Assembly: GCF_001632365.1 (NCBI RefSeq)
Contig: NW_024468543.1
Location: forward strand, 53,749 to 117,748
Origin: Laetiporus sulphureus 93-53
Taxonomy: Eukaryota > Basidiomycota > Agaricomycetes > Polyporales > Laetiporaceae
DNA: 64,000 nucleotides
Direction: 5' to 3'
The notes below the pieces were generated by a model. That model saw only the letters and a program-made list of their open reading frames with translations, searched no databases and was not told where the DNA came from. Positions 35,880 to 48,506 of this stretch are shown here, one piece after another. Position 1 is the stretch's first letter; each line of letters opens with the position of its first letter. Both the position numbers and the translations under genes were made by a program.

Positions 35880-38800
35880 TAAGACCACATAAACACGGTC
35901 GTAGAGAAGAGCAGCGAATTTGTAAGTCGTTAGTCATCCGTTTCCGTATTCATATGTGGGCGCACCATGTACGACACGCACTCGTCGCTATTGCACTAAT
36001 CAGACGTCCTCATTCCTGACACCTGCCAGGATGGTATAAATGGATCGGACGAGATTGCATGGATGTATTCACTGGCCGATTCTCAGCATATCGTACGTTG
36101 AGGAAGAAACTGCTGATCATAGCATGCAATGCTTACTTTCGACGCAGAATTACAGTGACTACTCTCACACACGCCTGAAAGCCATAGAGGAGAAATCTTA
36201 CAGGAATTTGATTGCGAGCTCGCTCATGTACATTGAGGGCTGGGTCTCCGAGGGACGGCACGGACACAGCGAAGCCGAACAGGGCTTGCTGGTAGGAGAC
36301 GAGCGCGCAAAAGCAACGGTGAGTGGCAAACACGCATGATAGACATTATGATGAGGGCACTGACGTGATCCATCAGGACAAGGCCTCTCTCATTAGCAAC
36401 ACTGGCCATGAAAGCTCTGCAGCAAAGGCAGGAACAGAAGACGATTCCAGCATCATCACGGATGACACCTCTCTTCCTATTACTACGACATCCCTGTTGT
36501 CCGGTGTCTCCTACACGCATGAACACATCGACAGGAGGACGAAGTACGTGGACTTCATCGTCGCTGAGCAAGCGGTGCTGGCATCGGAGCATTCCCGTCC
36601 ATTCGGTAGCGAGACAGACCCTACAGATGTCGACAATGCGGCTGAGGCGTCCAGCACAGATATCGAGCGCCCAGCCTTCTCGGTGATGACCATTGCCTCG
36701 TACCTCGAAGCCCCTCCCCTGCAGCAAGGTGAAGAGATTGAGCAGGCGGAAAGCGGAAATATGGCTGCTCCACGTGAACTATTTCCGGCAGGGTTGCAGT
36801 TTTACAGGGAACTCTTCGCATACTGGGCTTCATCGAGTACGTCTACCGAACAGCCGGTCGCCAAGAAGCCCGACACGATGAACACGTCGAAACTCATCAA
36901 GGCGAAGAAAAGCGTCGCAGCGAAAAAGCCAGGCATGAAGCTGAAATGTCGCCCTCAGTGGAGAGCAGTGGACAATATGCCTATTTACGTCGACAAGGCT
37001 CGGGCATGGCAGGAATTTAGGGCAGCGGTTTGGAACGAGTTGGCTGATGAGTGCAATCGTCGGGGTGCTGCAGTACAGCCTACACAGGAAGAGGCCAGGG
37101 AAGATGAGGTGCGGGTTTGCAACTGCAGAAGTGAAGATTAATAGGGCTGACAAAGAAGGGATGTGATATCTACAGGGACCCGAGGGACCGATGCACGATA
37201 ATTTGGATGTCATGGATGTCATGGAAGACACGGCCACAGACGACTCGAGCCAGGCCGCTGCTGGCCAAGCTGTGACGGTATCAGGAACGAAGTGTCGGCC
37301 GGTGACTATACAGAAAAGGCTAGAGCTGACCAAGATGAAGCAGCTCGCATGCCTGAAGAAGTACAGGATGCAGCAGACCAAACCATGCGAGGATTGGTAT
37401 CTTTCACTGATGCGTCAGGAGGCAAAGCTTCACGTTCTCGGCATGATGGTCGTCATGCGTGCCATCAAGAAGAAACAGACGCAGGCTGCCTAGAGGTCGC
37501 AGATCCCAGGGCAGCATTGCAGGCGAGCTAAATTGCGAATATGTTTTCGGCGAGAATGAAGGGGTGGGGGTGCGAGTATACCGGCAGCAGGGGAGTTCAG
37601 AGAGCAATCACAAGAGCCGCACGATTTTGCGTGAAGAATGTCTAGGAGACACTGTATTCAACTACATGTCTCGCATGGAAGAGTGCATGTACTCACATGT
37701 CCGATTATTGTCGTCCAGCCGGAACTTGCGAGTGGACGCAATGTGATCGCAAGTGGCTAAGCAGCTCTAGATGCCTTAGCGCGTAAAAACAACGTGTTCG
37801 TGCTGCGCATGAGCGTTGCAGGCCTGCTTTGTCTTTCGCCACATCCATGGGCAATTTCTTCTTCGACTGCTACTGATAACATAAGAGACGCTTCTCGCAC
37901 GCGTCCGTGAAATGGCGCTGCATCGGCAGTTATGGAAGCCGGATTGGTCCCTTTAATCGACGGTGAGTGGCGATCCCATTACGTTGTGTGTGCCTTCATG
38001 ACTTGCAGGACAATGAATGCAGCGTAGTAGAATATCTAAGCAATCACTGGCTGATGAAAGTGTCGACGACTGGGAGGCAGATTGAACATGAATTGCATCT
38101 GCCAGCGCAGCGGCAATGATGAATCTCCCCGACGATGCTGCTGATCGTTGGCATATTGACCATGTACGGCTTTATAGTGTCGCATTCGCATGCCGCTCCT
38201 CGCTTGCTTGAACATTTCGGAATGCAATCTCTGTGCTGCCGCCAGATCCTATGGCCATCGCGGTCCTGGTATCGATCACGAACCGGGGGGAATTCGATTT
38301 CATTTGTCCTCGATCATTAACTGGTGACTTGCGAGACGTCTCGCTTGCTCTCCATCACGATGACGGTCATCAACTGACAGTGAACTACATAGTAAGTAAA
38401 TCATTCCGTGCACGAGCAGCTGATAGTTCATGTCACCGCACCTAGAGACGACTCGCCATTCGGACAACCCGCTGCTCATCCGTGCGTAGTCCTCACGACC
38501 CTTCCGTGTGAGCAACCTATACAACGGCTCTTTCGATGATGAACCATCTACCTTCGAGGACCAGTTCAACAACCGAGCAGGCCACAATAGGAAGAGTCAT
38601 ACGTGTAGAGGCTACAGGCGAAAGCCAACAAATGTTCTCCTGCAAGTTGTTCGCTTCTGGACCTCACTGGTGTGAAGGGTGAATGGAAGACCATTCAAGT
38701 TTGCGAGACTTCAACTGTCGCTGGACGGCCCGATCCGTTCATCTAGCAAGCTTGCACATAGACAGCATTGGATCAGGGATGTGGTATGCGTCGACCCAGA

Positions 38801-39240
38801 ATACAGAACGTTGAAGTTCTCAGTGTGCAAGCAGCCCGTTTGCTATGGCCGATCTTTGGTGACGACGTCCGCACCCTGTCCGCAAAAGTAGTGAGTCGAT
38901 GTGGTTCTCGTCAAAGATTGAGTGGCTTTAGCGTTCGGAACAGACAGTGCGCTTTAAGGGTGCTTGACGAAGTAGAGTTCATGGCAGCGCGCAGAGCGAG
39001 AGTGAGTGGGACAGTTACCCGACTTAGCTGGAAATCGTTCTCACAAAAAATGTGCTCCCTCTATTTGTTGTATACGCGCAATGGATTTCGTGCCAAAATG
39101 CTGCCACAAATGGAGATCATATTGGCGGCTATTCTGCGCCACAGGCGCGTCTATACGATCTCTCGCAATCCGACAAACTACAAAGAACTAAAGTACAGAG
39201 CCCAGGGCTATTCAGTATGTGTTGATGTGTGAACGACTCT
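35880..39240. repeat. Segmental duplication, copy 2 (both ends missing)
   Basis: Aligns with the middle part of copies 1 and 3, from late exon 1 of the family-A gene to the spacer about 0.2-0.3 kb before the point where the double-BTB side begins. The left end is fused to a DUF6534 exon; right of 39240 similarity is lost and no BTB gene follows. The spacer part (37494-39240) has no complete gene. Confidence 0.85.
36030..37493 (+). pseudogene. Family A orphan, copy 2, lacking its first exon
   Basis: Exons 36030-36092, 36148-36318, 36377-37108 and 37176-37493 stay open and phase 0, and encode the same conserved blocks as the other copies (AGLQFYRELFAYWASS; VDKARAWQEFRAAVWNELAD; terminal IKKKQTQAA). 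The basic N-terminal exon is cut off at the chimeric junction near 35880, leaving no family-A start codon. An internal start, or use of the fused DUF6534 ATG through a new splice, is possible but not shown. A small duplication (DVMDVM) is unique to this copy. The preserved frame suggests the loss is recent or the remainder is still translated. Confidence 0.6.
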
Positions 39241-40061
39241 AATCATAAGTACTTACATTCCAGGAGCAGGTCAACATGCTCGACGTTCACAACGCCTGAT
39301 CGGGGATGCATTTATGACACTGCCATCCCCGGTCTTTGGAATCATTAGGATCAAGGTATTGACGTTCACCCTCGTTCGTGCGTTCAAGTTCAAGCTTGTA
39401 GTGTCCACGGATGAGATCATAGCACAGTTCACGGTTGCGAGGCGTCCACTTGTTCGAGGGGAGCCAGAGAAGAATACTATACAGATGCCTATGATCCTCA
39501 GGCCCCGTCAAGATGCATGAAGTTGAGCGTCGCTTTTTCTCGAGTCTTTTTTCCCCCTTGCTTCACGATTATGGGTCGTCCATGCGATTGAGAGGCGCAT
39601 GCGTGATATATGAGGTTATCATGTTTCAGAAGGTCGATATGAGGCGACGTAAGTGTTTATTTTACGCGTTTGAAGTTTCATATTCGTAAGGCGGGCCTGT
39701 TAATTCTTCCATATACCAGATCAGTTGCTGTACGTATGTTGAAATACCCAAGCACATCGTAGTGCTGCTGCGCATATCTGTTAATTGAATGGGACCGACC
39801 AGCTCCAGACAGGCTCTTTCGAGGTCGGCGCGGATACGAATCCATACTGTAGCATCTACATATACGAACTTGGAACGAGAAGGCGGAAGCGAAGATTTAT
39901 CCCCCACCCTCCCTTGTGAATGAGCCTGCAGGGAGGACACGATTGTAACTTTGAGTGATTGATGATCAAAAGTGGTGCTAGCGGACAACGGTTTGGCCCT
40001 CGAAAGGATATTATAGGCTACTAATGAAGTACGATTTAGTGATGTCTTGGCGAGGCACAAT
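39241..40061. other. Unassigned interval between duplicated copy 2 and the P450
   Basis: Two minus-strand open stretches look protein-like, 39511-39287 (KWTPRNRELCYDLIRGHYKL) and the part of 40060-39662 ending YVQQLIWYMEELTGPPYEYE. They do not join to the P450, whose stop codon is at 40062, and were not recognised. Confidence 0.3.
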
Positions 40062-42192
40062 TTACTCCCGTTCCTGTACGGATACCATGAATTGTCCCTC
40101 CATAGTCATTGTAAACGCATCCGCCATCGTTGGTCCATGGTCATTCTCGTTCAAATTGCTGTGGATGCGAGAAAAGTCGAAGTATGGCATGATACCTACC
40201 CAACAGGCCACAAATTCATATGCAGCAAGCTGGGCAGCCGGGCTGTGTATGTGCAGGCAGAATAACAAATTCAGACGTCAGCACAACGTTTAAGATGACG
40301 ATGACAAAAGCTGACCAAAGGCGAGGTCCAGCTCCAAAACCTACGAATATAGAAGCTGCCGGTTTGACAAATTGTCCGTCCGCATTGAGATGACGGCCAG
40401 GATTGAATACGCCAGCATCAGCACCCCAAATCTACAAATCCAGTGTCGTAAATCGACGACGAGCAGGTTATTATTTTATCAATTGTATTCTCCTTGCCCA
40501 ATGACGCAAATCATGACACTTACAGCCTTGTCGCGCATCATGATATAGTCAGACGAGAATAAGCGATCACCCTTCTCTATCTTGACTTCGGGCAGGCCGT
40601 GCTCAGGAATAGCAGGGAGAATGTCGTCACAGAGGGCTACGCATGCGTTATTTGAAAGACCAGGCCACAGACGCACTGTCTCATAGAATACAGCAAGATG
40701 GACATGATATCGCTGTACAAGACCGAGCCGAGCTCATATCACCCACATCAAGGAGTCAGAAGTATATATTCCGACTCACCATTAGATCAGAATAAAGTAT
40801 CCGTGAACCTTCAGGAGCATTTTGCAATGCCTCTTCCCTCATCCTACCCACCCAGCAAGGCGTTTTGAGTAGTTCATGCAGTGACCTTCCAAGCGCATTC
40901 TGGATTTTATCTTGTCCCGCAAACAACAGTGTCACCAATATATCACGCATGCGCATTGGGTCATTATCTGGCTTTCGAGCAAGTTGTCCTAGAAAATCTG
41001 CAGGTATATCGAAGTTGACGTCCGTTGTAGCACTCTGGCGATCATGAACGACTTTCGCTACATAGTCCCGGACAGTCGAACGCGCATGGTCGACTTCGTT
41101 GGCAATGCCATTGAACTGCATTAAGGGTGACCTTATAAGCGCATACGTTGAAGTGAAATGCGAGAACTACCTTCTCAGTAATCATCCAAAACGGGTTGAG
41201 CAAGCGACTGCAACCGCGTTCAAGACGCAATCAGAATCATCGCTGATATAATGAAATGCATGTACTTCGTGCAGCCCACCTTGAGGATGTGCGATTCAAG
41301 ATACTGAGCGCATCCCGAATTGCATTGGACTTCTTCATGCAGTCAACATCCTCCGTGAGCAAACCGGTGTTGATGCTCAGTGAAGACTTGCAGGATATAG
41401 CAATTGCAACATGCCCTGCTAGATCTGCACTAGGTGAGGACAAGTGTCAAACGCACGATTGTTAGTATTTTGCCTTACCATTCCAGTCGATGGGTACACA
41501 TTCCATGCTCGCACTCCGCAATAATGCTCTGGTGACGAGAATGATCTGAAGTGGATGTCATACACCATTCCAACACGCCCATGTCTCCTTCCACTCACTT
41601 CATGCATTGCGATCGCAACGTGATCACTGAACGACCTATGAGTGAAAATGGGACTTGAAAATGTTCAATTGCTCTGCGTCGTAATACAAATAAGCGCAAC
41701 GTACAACACAGTTCTCTGTGCCAGTCGCCATTCTGCTCCTTCGGAAGCCAATGGGGTATTCTTCCCGGGAAACTCGCTAAAAATGGTGATTGACACAGGC
41801 ACCCTGCTGTATTTCTGTATGTCCATTATAGCAATAAGTCGTGAACTGAACAGTCTGTGTAATCGTAACTCATTCGCACCTTCAAGGTGCTTCACGTGTG
41901 CCAGCCATTCAGGTCGATTGATAATGACACCGCGACCCCATGGAGGCATCGTAAACGTCCAAAGTGGACCAAATTCACTGTGCATTCTCTGAAGCCATAG
42001 CAGAAACCGAGTGCGCCAAGGATATACTTGAAACAAGTTGCCAACGATGGGAAAGCCGATAGGACCGAGAAGCTCGGGACGTGGATAAGTACCGATATAC
42101 CTATTTGGATACGCAATTGAAAGAAGCAGCACGGAAAATAAGCAGAGCAGAGATGCTACAGTGGTAGTATCTGTGGTTATGAGTAAGGACAT
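40062..42192 (-). CDS. Cytochrome P450 (about 531 aa)
   Basis: Minus-strand exons 42192-41705, 41635-41599, 41545-41479, 41424-41280, 41207-41171, 41115-40780, 40712-40524, 40431-40316 and 40242-40062 sum to 532 codons in phase. An N-terminal membrane anchor is followed by the proline-rich hinge (GPIGFPIVGNLFQV). The K-helix ExxR is ETVR (381-384) and the heme loop is FGAGPRLC with Cys472, whose TGC codon is split by the last intron (40243-40315). The I-helix reads AGQDKI (324-329) where AGxDTT is usual, so the proton-relay Thr is absent. In the first exon a possible 65-bp intron would break the frame; reading through keeps it. Microsomal monooxygenase, substrate unknown; it lies beside a UbiA-type gene transcribed in the same direction. 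Confidence 0.85.
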
Positions 42193-42921
42193 TCTGGGTT
42201 CAACCGCAGGAAAGCTCTCAGCGACGTGCGTACCTGCTTCTGAGTATTTCGCGCGCTTTTATGCCATTGAAATGAGAACGGATCTTGACAGGCACTAGGC
42301 GGGTGATCATCATCGCCGCTGGCTTAGTGGCTCTATGAGGGGTGTCTTTGGACAAAAATGAGAAAAGAGTTTTGAAGCGCGAGCGTCTAATCTGTTAGAT
42401 AATCTACGCATCTGGCGGCCAGCTGCATAGCGATCATCATGATAAAAGATGTGCTGACAATTATCAGAAAACATTTGATATCACTGTCGTACTGATTCCC
42501 GGGAATGAATATGAAAATTCCATCGCGACATTGCTTCCGTGATACTCCGATCACACGGCTTTGAAATCCAGAATACCAGCGGATCGAACGGAGAACGAGA
42601 AATTGATGTGACTGTATGTGGTTCATCAGTGCCTTGCCGCAACGACTCAATGCAGCCTACTTTCCACAGTGCAGTAGTCTGCTCCCACGATATTCGTTCA
42701 TGAGAAAGAAAAGGTTTCCGCGCGACCGTCACCATTGGATCCTCACACCCATAATCTATTTCATTGAAATGATTTTTTACGAGCGAATGACTCCAGAAAA
42801 CATCCAGCTAAACAGAAACTGAAGAGAAAGAGCAGGTGCATAATTCGGCCCACCTTGGGTCATTTGTGCAGACCAGCTTGGCTGCCACTCATACACATAG
42901 GGAAGTCTATCGATCGAACTT
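42193..42921. other. P450 5' flank / UbiA 3' flank
   Basis: Intergenic space between two minus-strand genes. An open minus-strand stretch at 42735-42481 matches no family. The P450 promoter should lie here. Confidence 0.45.
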
Positions 42922-43958
42922 TCAACTGAATATCGGTGACCCATATAGGGGTGCGATTCGAGCAAGCGCCAGCCAGATCTGTCAACCTCGAGTCAGACTG
43001 AATAAACACCGTCACTCAGAAGACCACGCATGTTATAGATAGTGTACGATAACCGGTCCGCCTTTGCGGTGTGAATGAGATAGAACCGCCCTCCTGTCAA
43101 TACAGCAAGTGCCAACATGACTGCAAATTGGCACCAAGAGAGTCGGCACATGGCGCATAGCACAAATGACCATGCTACCAGGAAAAGTAGCATTGAGACA
43201 CGGCCAATATGTGGCATCACGACAGGTATGGTGTAGCGTTTCTGCAATCTGTCCCCTGCCTCGTCGCGAAAGTCTTGCGCATGGACGGTCGTCAGAACAA
43301 TTAGAACGCTCATATATTGCGCTGAAACGACTCGTGGTGAGAACGCAGCGGAATCATCTTACAGAACCTGATGAGCTTGTTGACTGATTAGTGCAAGTCA
43401 TGACTTACCTGAGCAAGCAATATATGTCGCACCAGCATCAAAAAGAGCATAGGCTAGGGCATTGAGAACATTGCGGGTGAACCAGTGCGAGTCTAGGAGA
43501 CATTCATTGTGTAGAATCACACAAATTGAAAATATTGTGCCGATGGAAAAGACGCCATGTATCATGGAGAGAGTAAGGCAGGCAGGGAGAATTAGCCAAC
43601 GAAGTGTTCTAGCTTGGGATACCGAAAAATGCCCGGATGGTATAGGTCACCAAGGCTTATTCAGGCGATCTTCGTCAGGAGAGAGGCTCTGGTTGGAAAC
43701 ACAGAATTGAAGCAGGTGCAACCACACCCAAAATGAGGCGTGCATGAAGCGTGTAGGTGTGGTATTCGGTACTGACGCGAGTGCGAATAAGAGCTTGATA
43801 ATATATGTTCCTCATGAGCAATCTTGAAGCTATAACGGGAGTAGAAAGACATTACTGACGATGGGAAAGAAGATAGTTTTCAAATCAGACTTGGTGAAGA
43901 GATATATTGTATATGCGTGATGTAGGACTGTTTTCATCGACGCAGCAATGTGGGGCAT
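42922..43958 (-). pseudogene. UbiA-family prenyltransferase / terpene cyclase, disabled
   Basis: Four exons are recognisable: 43958-43860, 43793-43409, 43321-43032 and 42978-42922. They would make a typical UbiA integral-membrane protein of about 276 residues. Visible landmarks are YLFTKSDLKT at the N-terminus, the first Asp-rich loop (NQSLSPDEDRLNKPW, from residue 67) and the second loop (HAQDFRDEAGDR, D178/D181/D185), with hydrophobic helices between. Codon 82, expected to be Arg after NKPW, is TGA (43649-43647). The donor of the last intron (43031) reads ATGCGT instead of GTGCGT. Both are single G:C-to-A:T changes at CpG sites. Fungal UbiA homologues include membrane-bound sesquiterpene cyclases, so a terpenoid role beside the P450 is inferred. 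Confidence 0.85.
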
Positions 43959-45505
43959 TTTAGGATGCAGGGGCCTGTGATTTGCCTAGGTCTTCAGAAG
44001 GTAGGTGGGAGGGTCTGGGGCCTAGTATGCATATGGAAGGATATGCAGGCTAAATGAGCGGTGTTCAAAATGTTGCCGATGGGCTGTACTTGCTTGGACC
44101 GCACTTCACACTGGCTAGAGCTGAGCGCTGATTACTGATTCCATATAATAGTGGGACCCTCGCGCTAGCGCTCATCACCCGCGCCATCGAGCGCAGTGAC
44201 GGAGGCGGCATTTTATGCCTGATTTCGTACTGAGCAAATGTCCATGAATAGTAGCAAAGTTGAGAATGATTTTAGTCTCACCCCAAGGCATGTCATACTT
44301 TGAAAAGTCGAGCTCGATGACCAGCGGACCTCCTTGTCATTGTACATACTTCTGGGGTCTTGATACGCCACCATGAAAAATCGATCCGTCAAGTTCGACA
44401 ACAGTACCATTAATCAGTGTCAACCATTGCGACAGGTGTCATTCCAGAGCACCACTCATCGCACACATTGGCAAGGATACAGGTCACCCTGCCGCATCAG
44501 GAAAGCTCAAATCGCCTTGTGGCTCGAGAACATCTTTTTGACTTGTTCTCGCTGGTTTTGGCTTGTACAAGGCAATGAACGCACGATAAGAACCTTCCAG
44601 TCTGGAGAAAAGTCCAAAACAAGGAGGTCCTCTCGGACTTACTGTCTTTTTTTGGCGACAGCAAGCAAATAAAAGAATCATAAGCCGGATTTGAGTTTTC
44701 CTGAACTGTGGAGTCGGATCTACACTCTATAAGTGGACAAGGGAAAACGATCATTGTAGAGGAAGCCGGGCCGTTGCCGATCGCTTGGTTGACTGGCGCC
44801 TCTTGGATCCCGAGGCGAAATACTTGCGACTTGCGACTCGCGACTTGATATTTGGGAACTGGACCTGATCCTTACACGTCTAATTAGAATGTCAGGGCAC
44901 AGCTCACAGCCCCATAACGCTTCACGAGAAGGAGCGCCCGCCAGGCATCAGGACTCTCATGCTCCACTAAGCCACGCTCTTCCTCGCTTTACAAAATTTC
45001 AAATTTCAACGTCAACTTCCAACCGTCCACTCATGGATCCGAAGGCGTCGGGACATCCGGAGCATTTGGAAGGGATCTCCGCTCTGCCAAATTGAAGATT
45101 CGCTCACTTCAGGGGCTCATACAGATGAACATGATCAAGAACATCAAATATTTCACATACTCATCATTTCTCCGTCCTCCGCCTACCTAGGTGGGCCAAG
45201 CCCCACTATTTCGAAGATCTGGATGGCAGTTGCACTCAGTGTCGCATCTATTTGGACCACATACTCGGTGATACTTCTCGTCACAGTTACAGAATCTATT
45301 TTCCCAATTCTACGTTCGGTAGTCCTGTTGCAACATTTCGCCTCAGTCCAATCATGACAAGAAGCCACGAGGTGCGTTCATATGGATATCTCGAGTCTTG
45401 CACAGCTTCCACCAAATGCCCATCAGCTAAGCAATGATATCTTTACATTCTTAAAAGGGCGAACATTCCGGTGCAATTGCCCGCACACCACCTTTGCTTG
45501 CCAAC
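43959..45505. repeat. Inverted duplication, outer left arm
   Basis: From about 44150 to 45330 the sequence is the reverse complement of about 52290-51380 (for example tggaccacatactcggtgatacttctcgt at 45247 against its complement near 51400). One strand of each arm encodes similar short segments (VIELDFSKYDMPW in the left arm), possibly the decayed remains of a gene, but no family was recognised. Left of 44150 is the UbiA 5' flank. Confidence 0.8.
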
Positions 45506-47446
45506 ATGACAGGACTGAATCTACATCTGAATAGCTCCATGGGCTGCTTTTTCATTGGCATCCTGCTTTCCATCATGTAGGCACCAGTCTATCATCTTAT
45601 GGTGCATCTCGTTATAACCATTGAACATCTTCAGACTCTATGGATTGACCTGCGCTCAAGTTCTGTACTATATTTGGGAGTACCCCATCGATAGTCGGAG
45701 GATCCGATTACTAGTACGTAACTATCACTTGCCGCGACAGGCTCCTAAGTCATTGCCATTTATTATTAGGTTGCTCTGTTATGGTATGTCTGGTGTGCTG
45801 CGGGAGCAAACGTTCTTCTGCATCTCATGCCGTCGGTAGGCTGTTCGACACAGCAACTACCATCACGAATAGCCAAGTAAATGAGCAGATAAACTGACCG
45901 CAATGTGCTCAACGTTACCCGCAGATTATTTGGCACTACTTGATTCAAGGACATGGCAATGTCCTCAGCCTTACTTCACTTGCACTGTTCGTACTTTTCG
46001 ATATAAACTGCTTATTGCATCTAACAGACTCAATATAGCTCCTGCGAGGTCTGCAATCAAACAATTCATGCAATTACAATGCTAACTCACGCCTACAGAT
46101 TGAGTTTGTATTTGCGGCAAGTAGCGATGCAGTTTGTTCCATGGCTTTTTAAAAACAAATCCATGACGTGATAGGCCATAACCATTCTGGTAGTTCAATG
46201 GTGCGATTGTGGTATTCGGCTTTTATGAGTTGCTCTAACTCTTTATGCATAGCTACTACATGCATCAAAGCTGAGGATGTGAGTCCTCGTACATCACGCC
46301 TCATTCTGCTTCATAAAATCTGTGCAGTGCTGAGAAAGAAATGGTACAATCTCCCCATGACAATCGTAATGGTCTGTAGCCTCTTGTCATCTGCGCATCG
46401 TGTCAAACTGACAGTTCTGTAGGTCCTCACGGCTGTCGTATCTTGCGGTAAGTCAAGACGCCAGTCTCAATGACATTCATGCTGACACTGGCATTCCACA
46501 GCATGTGGAATGTGTACGTACGATGTTCATGACTCTCCATGCAGCTAATCCGCGTCACACCCAGGGAATGTGCGCTTCGCGTGAGTAAGATTGGAGTCTG
46601 ATAGTGATAAGCTATCGCTGATTGTGCCCCAGAATCCAGATCCCTAAGCTCCCGGACGTTTTCACTCATACGAAGGTCCGCAAGGGTAGCCATTGTCTTG
46701 TTGAAATACTCCACTGATTTTGAAATAGATCCCGGGTACAGTGCAACCTGCATTCGCATTAATCACAGACATCTACATCACTGTCACATTGATCTGGACC
46801 TTGAATGGCGAAAAGACGGGTTTCGAGCAGTGGGTTTCAACGCATCCTGAGCGCCCTAATGCTTATCCCTACATCATTGCGATTGGTTTGCAGTACCAAC
46901 ATGTTGATCAATAGACTCATGTTGTATGCAGTGAACCGCGGCATCGTGACCGCGTACGTTGAGACCTACGCCATGTTCTCTACCTATCTGACCACCATGC
47001 CATTAGGCTCGTCCAATTTCTGCACTTTATCACAGTGAGTTTCACATCAGTGCCTTTCGGGGGTTAGTTCATGCGCTCCCTTCCAGTATGTATCCTGCAG
47101 CGTTGATGTCTATTACTGGGCACCGTTCCACTACCCGGGTAGTAAACGTACGTGATTATACAGCAGATCCCCCTCTCCTAGTGTCAATACTGAGATAGGG
47201 TCATATATAGTCTACGTCAACTCGGCAATCGCTATGTGAGCCTGACATTGCCATCCATTCTGACGATGTCTCCTGACCATAGACCCGGACGGCAGACTCA
47301 ACGCGCATCACTACCTGCGTTCCAATGGCAGATCGTACCTTTCGACCGGTTTGTATGTGGAGAACATCCCGATGAATATGCTGGACAGCTCAGAAGATGG
47401 GTCTCCAAAGAGACTATTGTCACGGTGTGTCCTGCATTTGTTGTGA
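45506..47446 (+). CDS. DUF6534-like multi-pass membrane protein, copy 1
   Basis: The plus strand encodes, across short exons, the signature pieces of the basidiomycete DUF6534 family: MTGLNLHLNSSMGCFFIGI (from 45506), LYGLTCAQVLYYIWEYP, a 14-nt exon VALLW (45770-45783), LFDTATTITNSQ, IIWHYLIQGHGNVLSL, RKKWYNLPMTIVMV, ALITDIYITVTLIWTLN, STNMLINRLMLYAVNRGIVT, VYYWAPFHYPGSK, YVNSAIAM, and a tail ending near 47446. The function of these seven-helix-like proteins is unknown. The exon expected around 46100-46145 contains an early stop (SMAF then TAA) and I could not find a splice that avoids it, so this copy may be damaged. The inverted paralogue ends convergently at 48507. Confidence 0.65.
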
Positions 47447-48506
47447 CAAACGAATTCAGGCCGACTCCCTGCGTGCCAGCCGTGCCAAGCGTTCGGAAGC
47501 TTCCCCGAAGACCGTCATCTTTCTCTCATCTGAAACAGTCCAGGACAGTGGCGTATCTGGTGGTGTCAGCGGTCCTCCTGCAGCGACTGATAGGACAAAT
47601 TTTCCCGGTCGGGCAGTGGATGAAGAGTCGCTCCATCGTTGACGAACATTAATGACGCTCGTGCTTTTGAACCGGCATCAAAAGCGTATAAACTACGTAT
47701 GGTGAGAAGGTCTTATGTACAACAAACTGGGCGACAGGCTCACGAAATGAGGGAGTTGTGTATGTCGCATTCAGGATATCGTGCATGCCTCGACTCAATG
47801 TTCGGCGTACTTATGACTCGGAATATCGGCTGTTCTATCTGATTTGCATGTTTTGATTCAAGGGCTATCATGTATGTTATGCTTTTAGGAGACCGTCTGC
47901 AAGGGGTATGGTTTCGGGAATATGATATCTGCTGTATGTTATCCCTGTGACGTTTTGCAGATATTGTCTGGAACGTGCTAGCCACCGCAATCATACATGA
48001 GGCCTTGAGGCCCTGAAGCTTGAAATCGTGACAGGCAAACATCATGAGGCTACATAGGCCCTACATAGGTCCATAGGCTAGCAAGAGCGAGGAGTTACGA
48101 GCCTGAGTACGACTCCCTAGCCCCGATATGTGCCTGAGCCTGACTCAAACTCAGTGAGCCAGGTACCATAGTTCGGGAAAAGTCATTACTGCATTTCTCA
48201 TAGGAGGCGAAAAAACTTAATAATAGAGAAACTCTCCACCATGCTCAGCTTTGAGCTGGTAGATTCTCCAACTAGGCGCAGCCGCGCTAATGTCCACTCT
48301 TACATAACTGACTCCAGTATCCCATGGAGACCCCATTAAAGGCTCATATCGACAGGGAGAACTGTTCGCCCTAGCCTATGGACAGCAAGATGTATCATTA
48401 ACAATGTCACTGGGGCCTAGATGACTACAGTGTGCATGGCTACGGACTGATCAAGCTCGTACGATTTGGACAAAACAGTTACTTCAGCGTAGGTTTCGTT
48501 CGGATT
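47447..48506. other. Centre of the inverted duplication
   Basis: The space between two convergent paralogues. No gene is visible. Arm similarity fades here, so the exact symmetry point (about 48 kb) cannot be fixed by eye. Confidence 0.5.

Noticed and set aside
40300..40420. P450 heme cysteine apparently replaced by tryptophan (FGAGPRLW)
   Set aside because: The codon is interrupted by an intron; splicing 40243-40315 restores TGC and the downstream motif, so the heme ligand is present.
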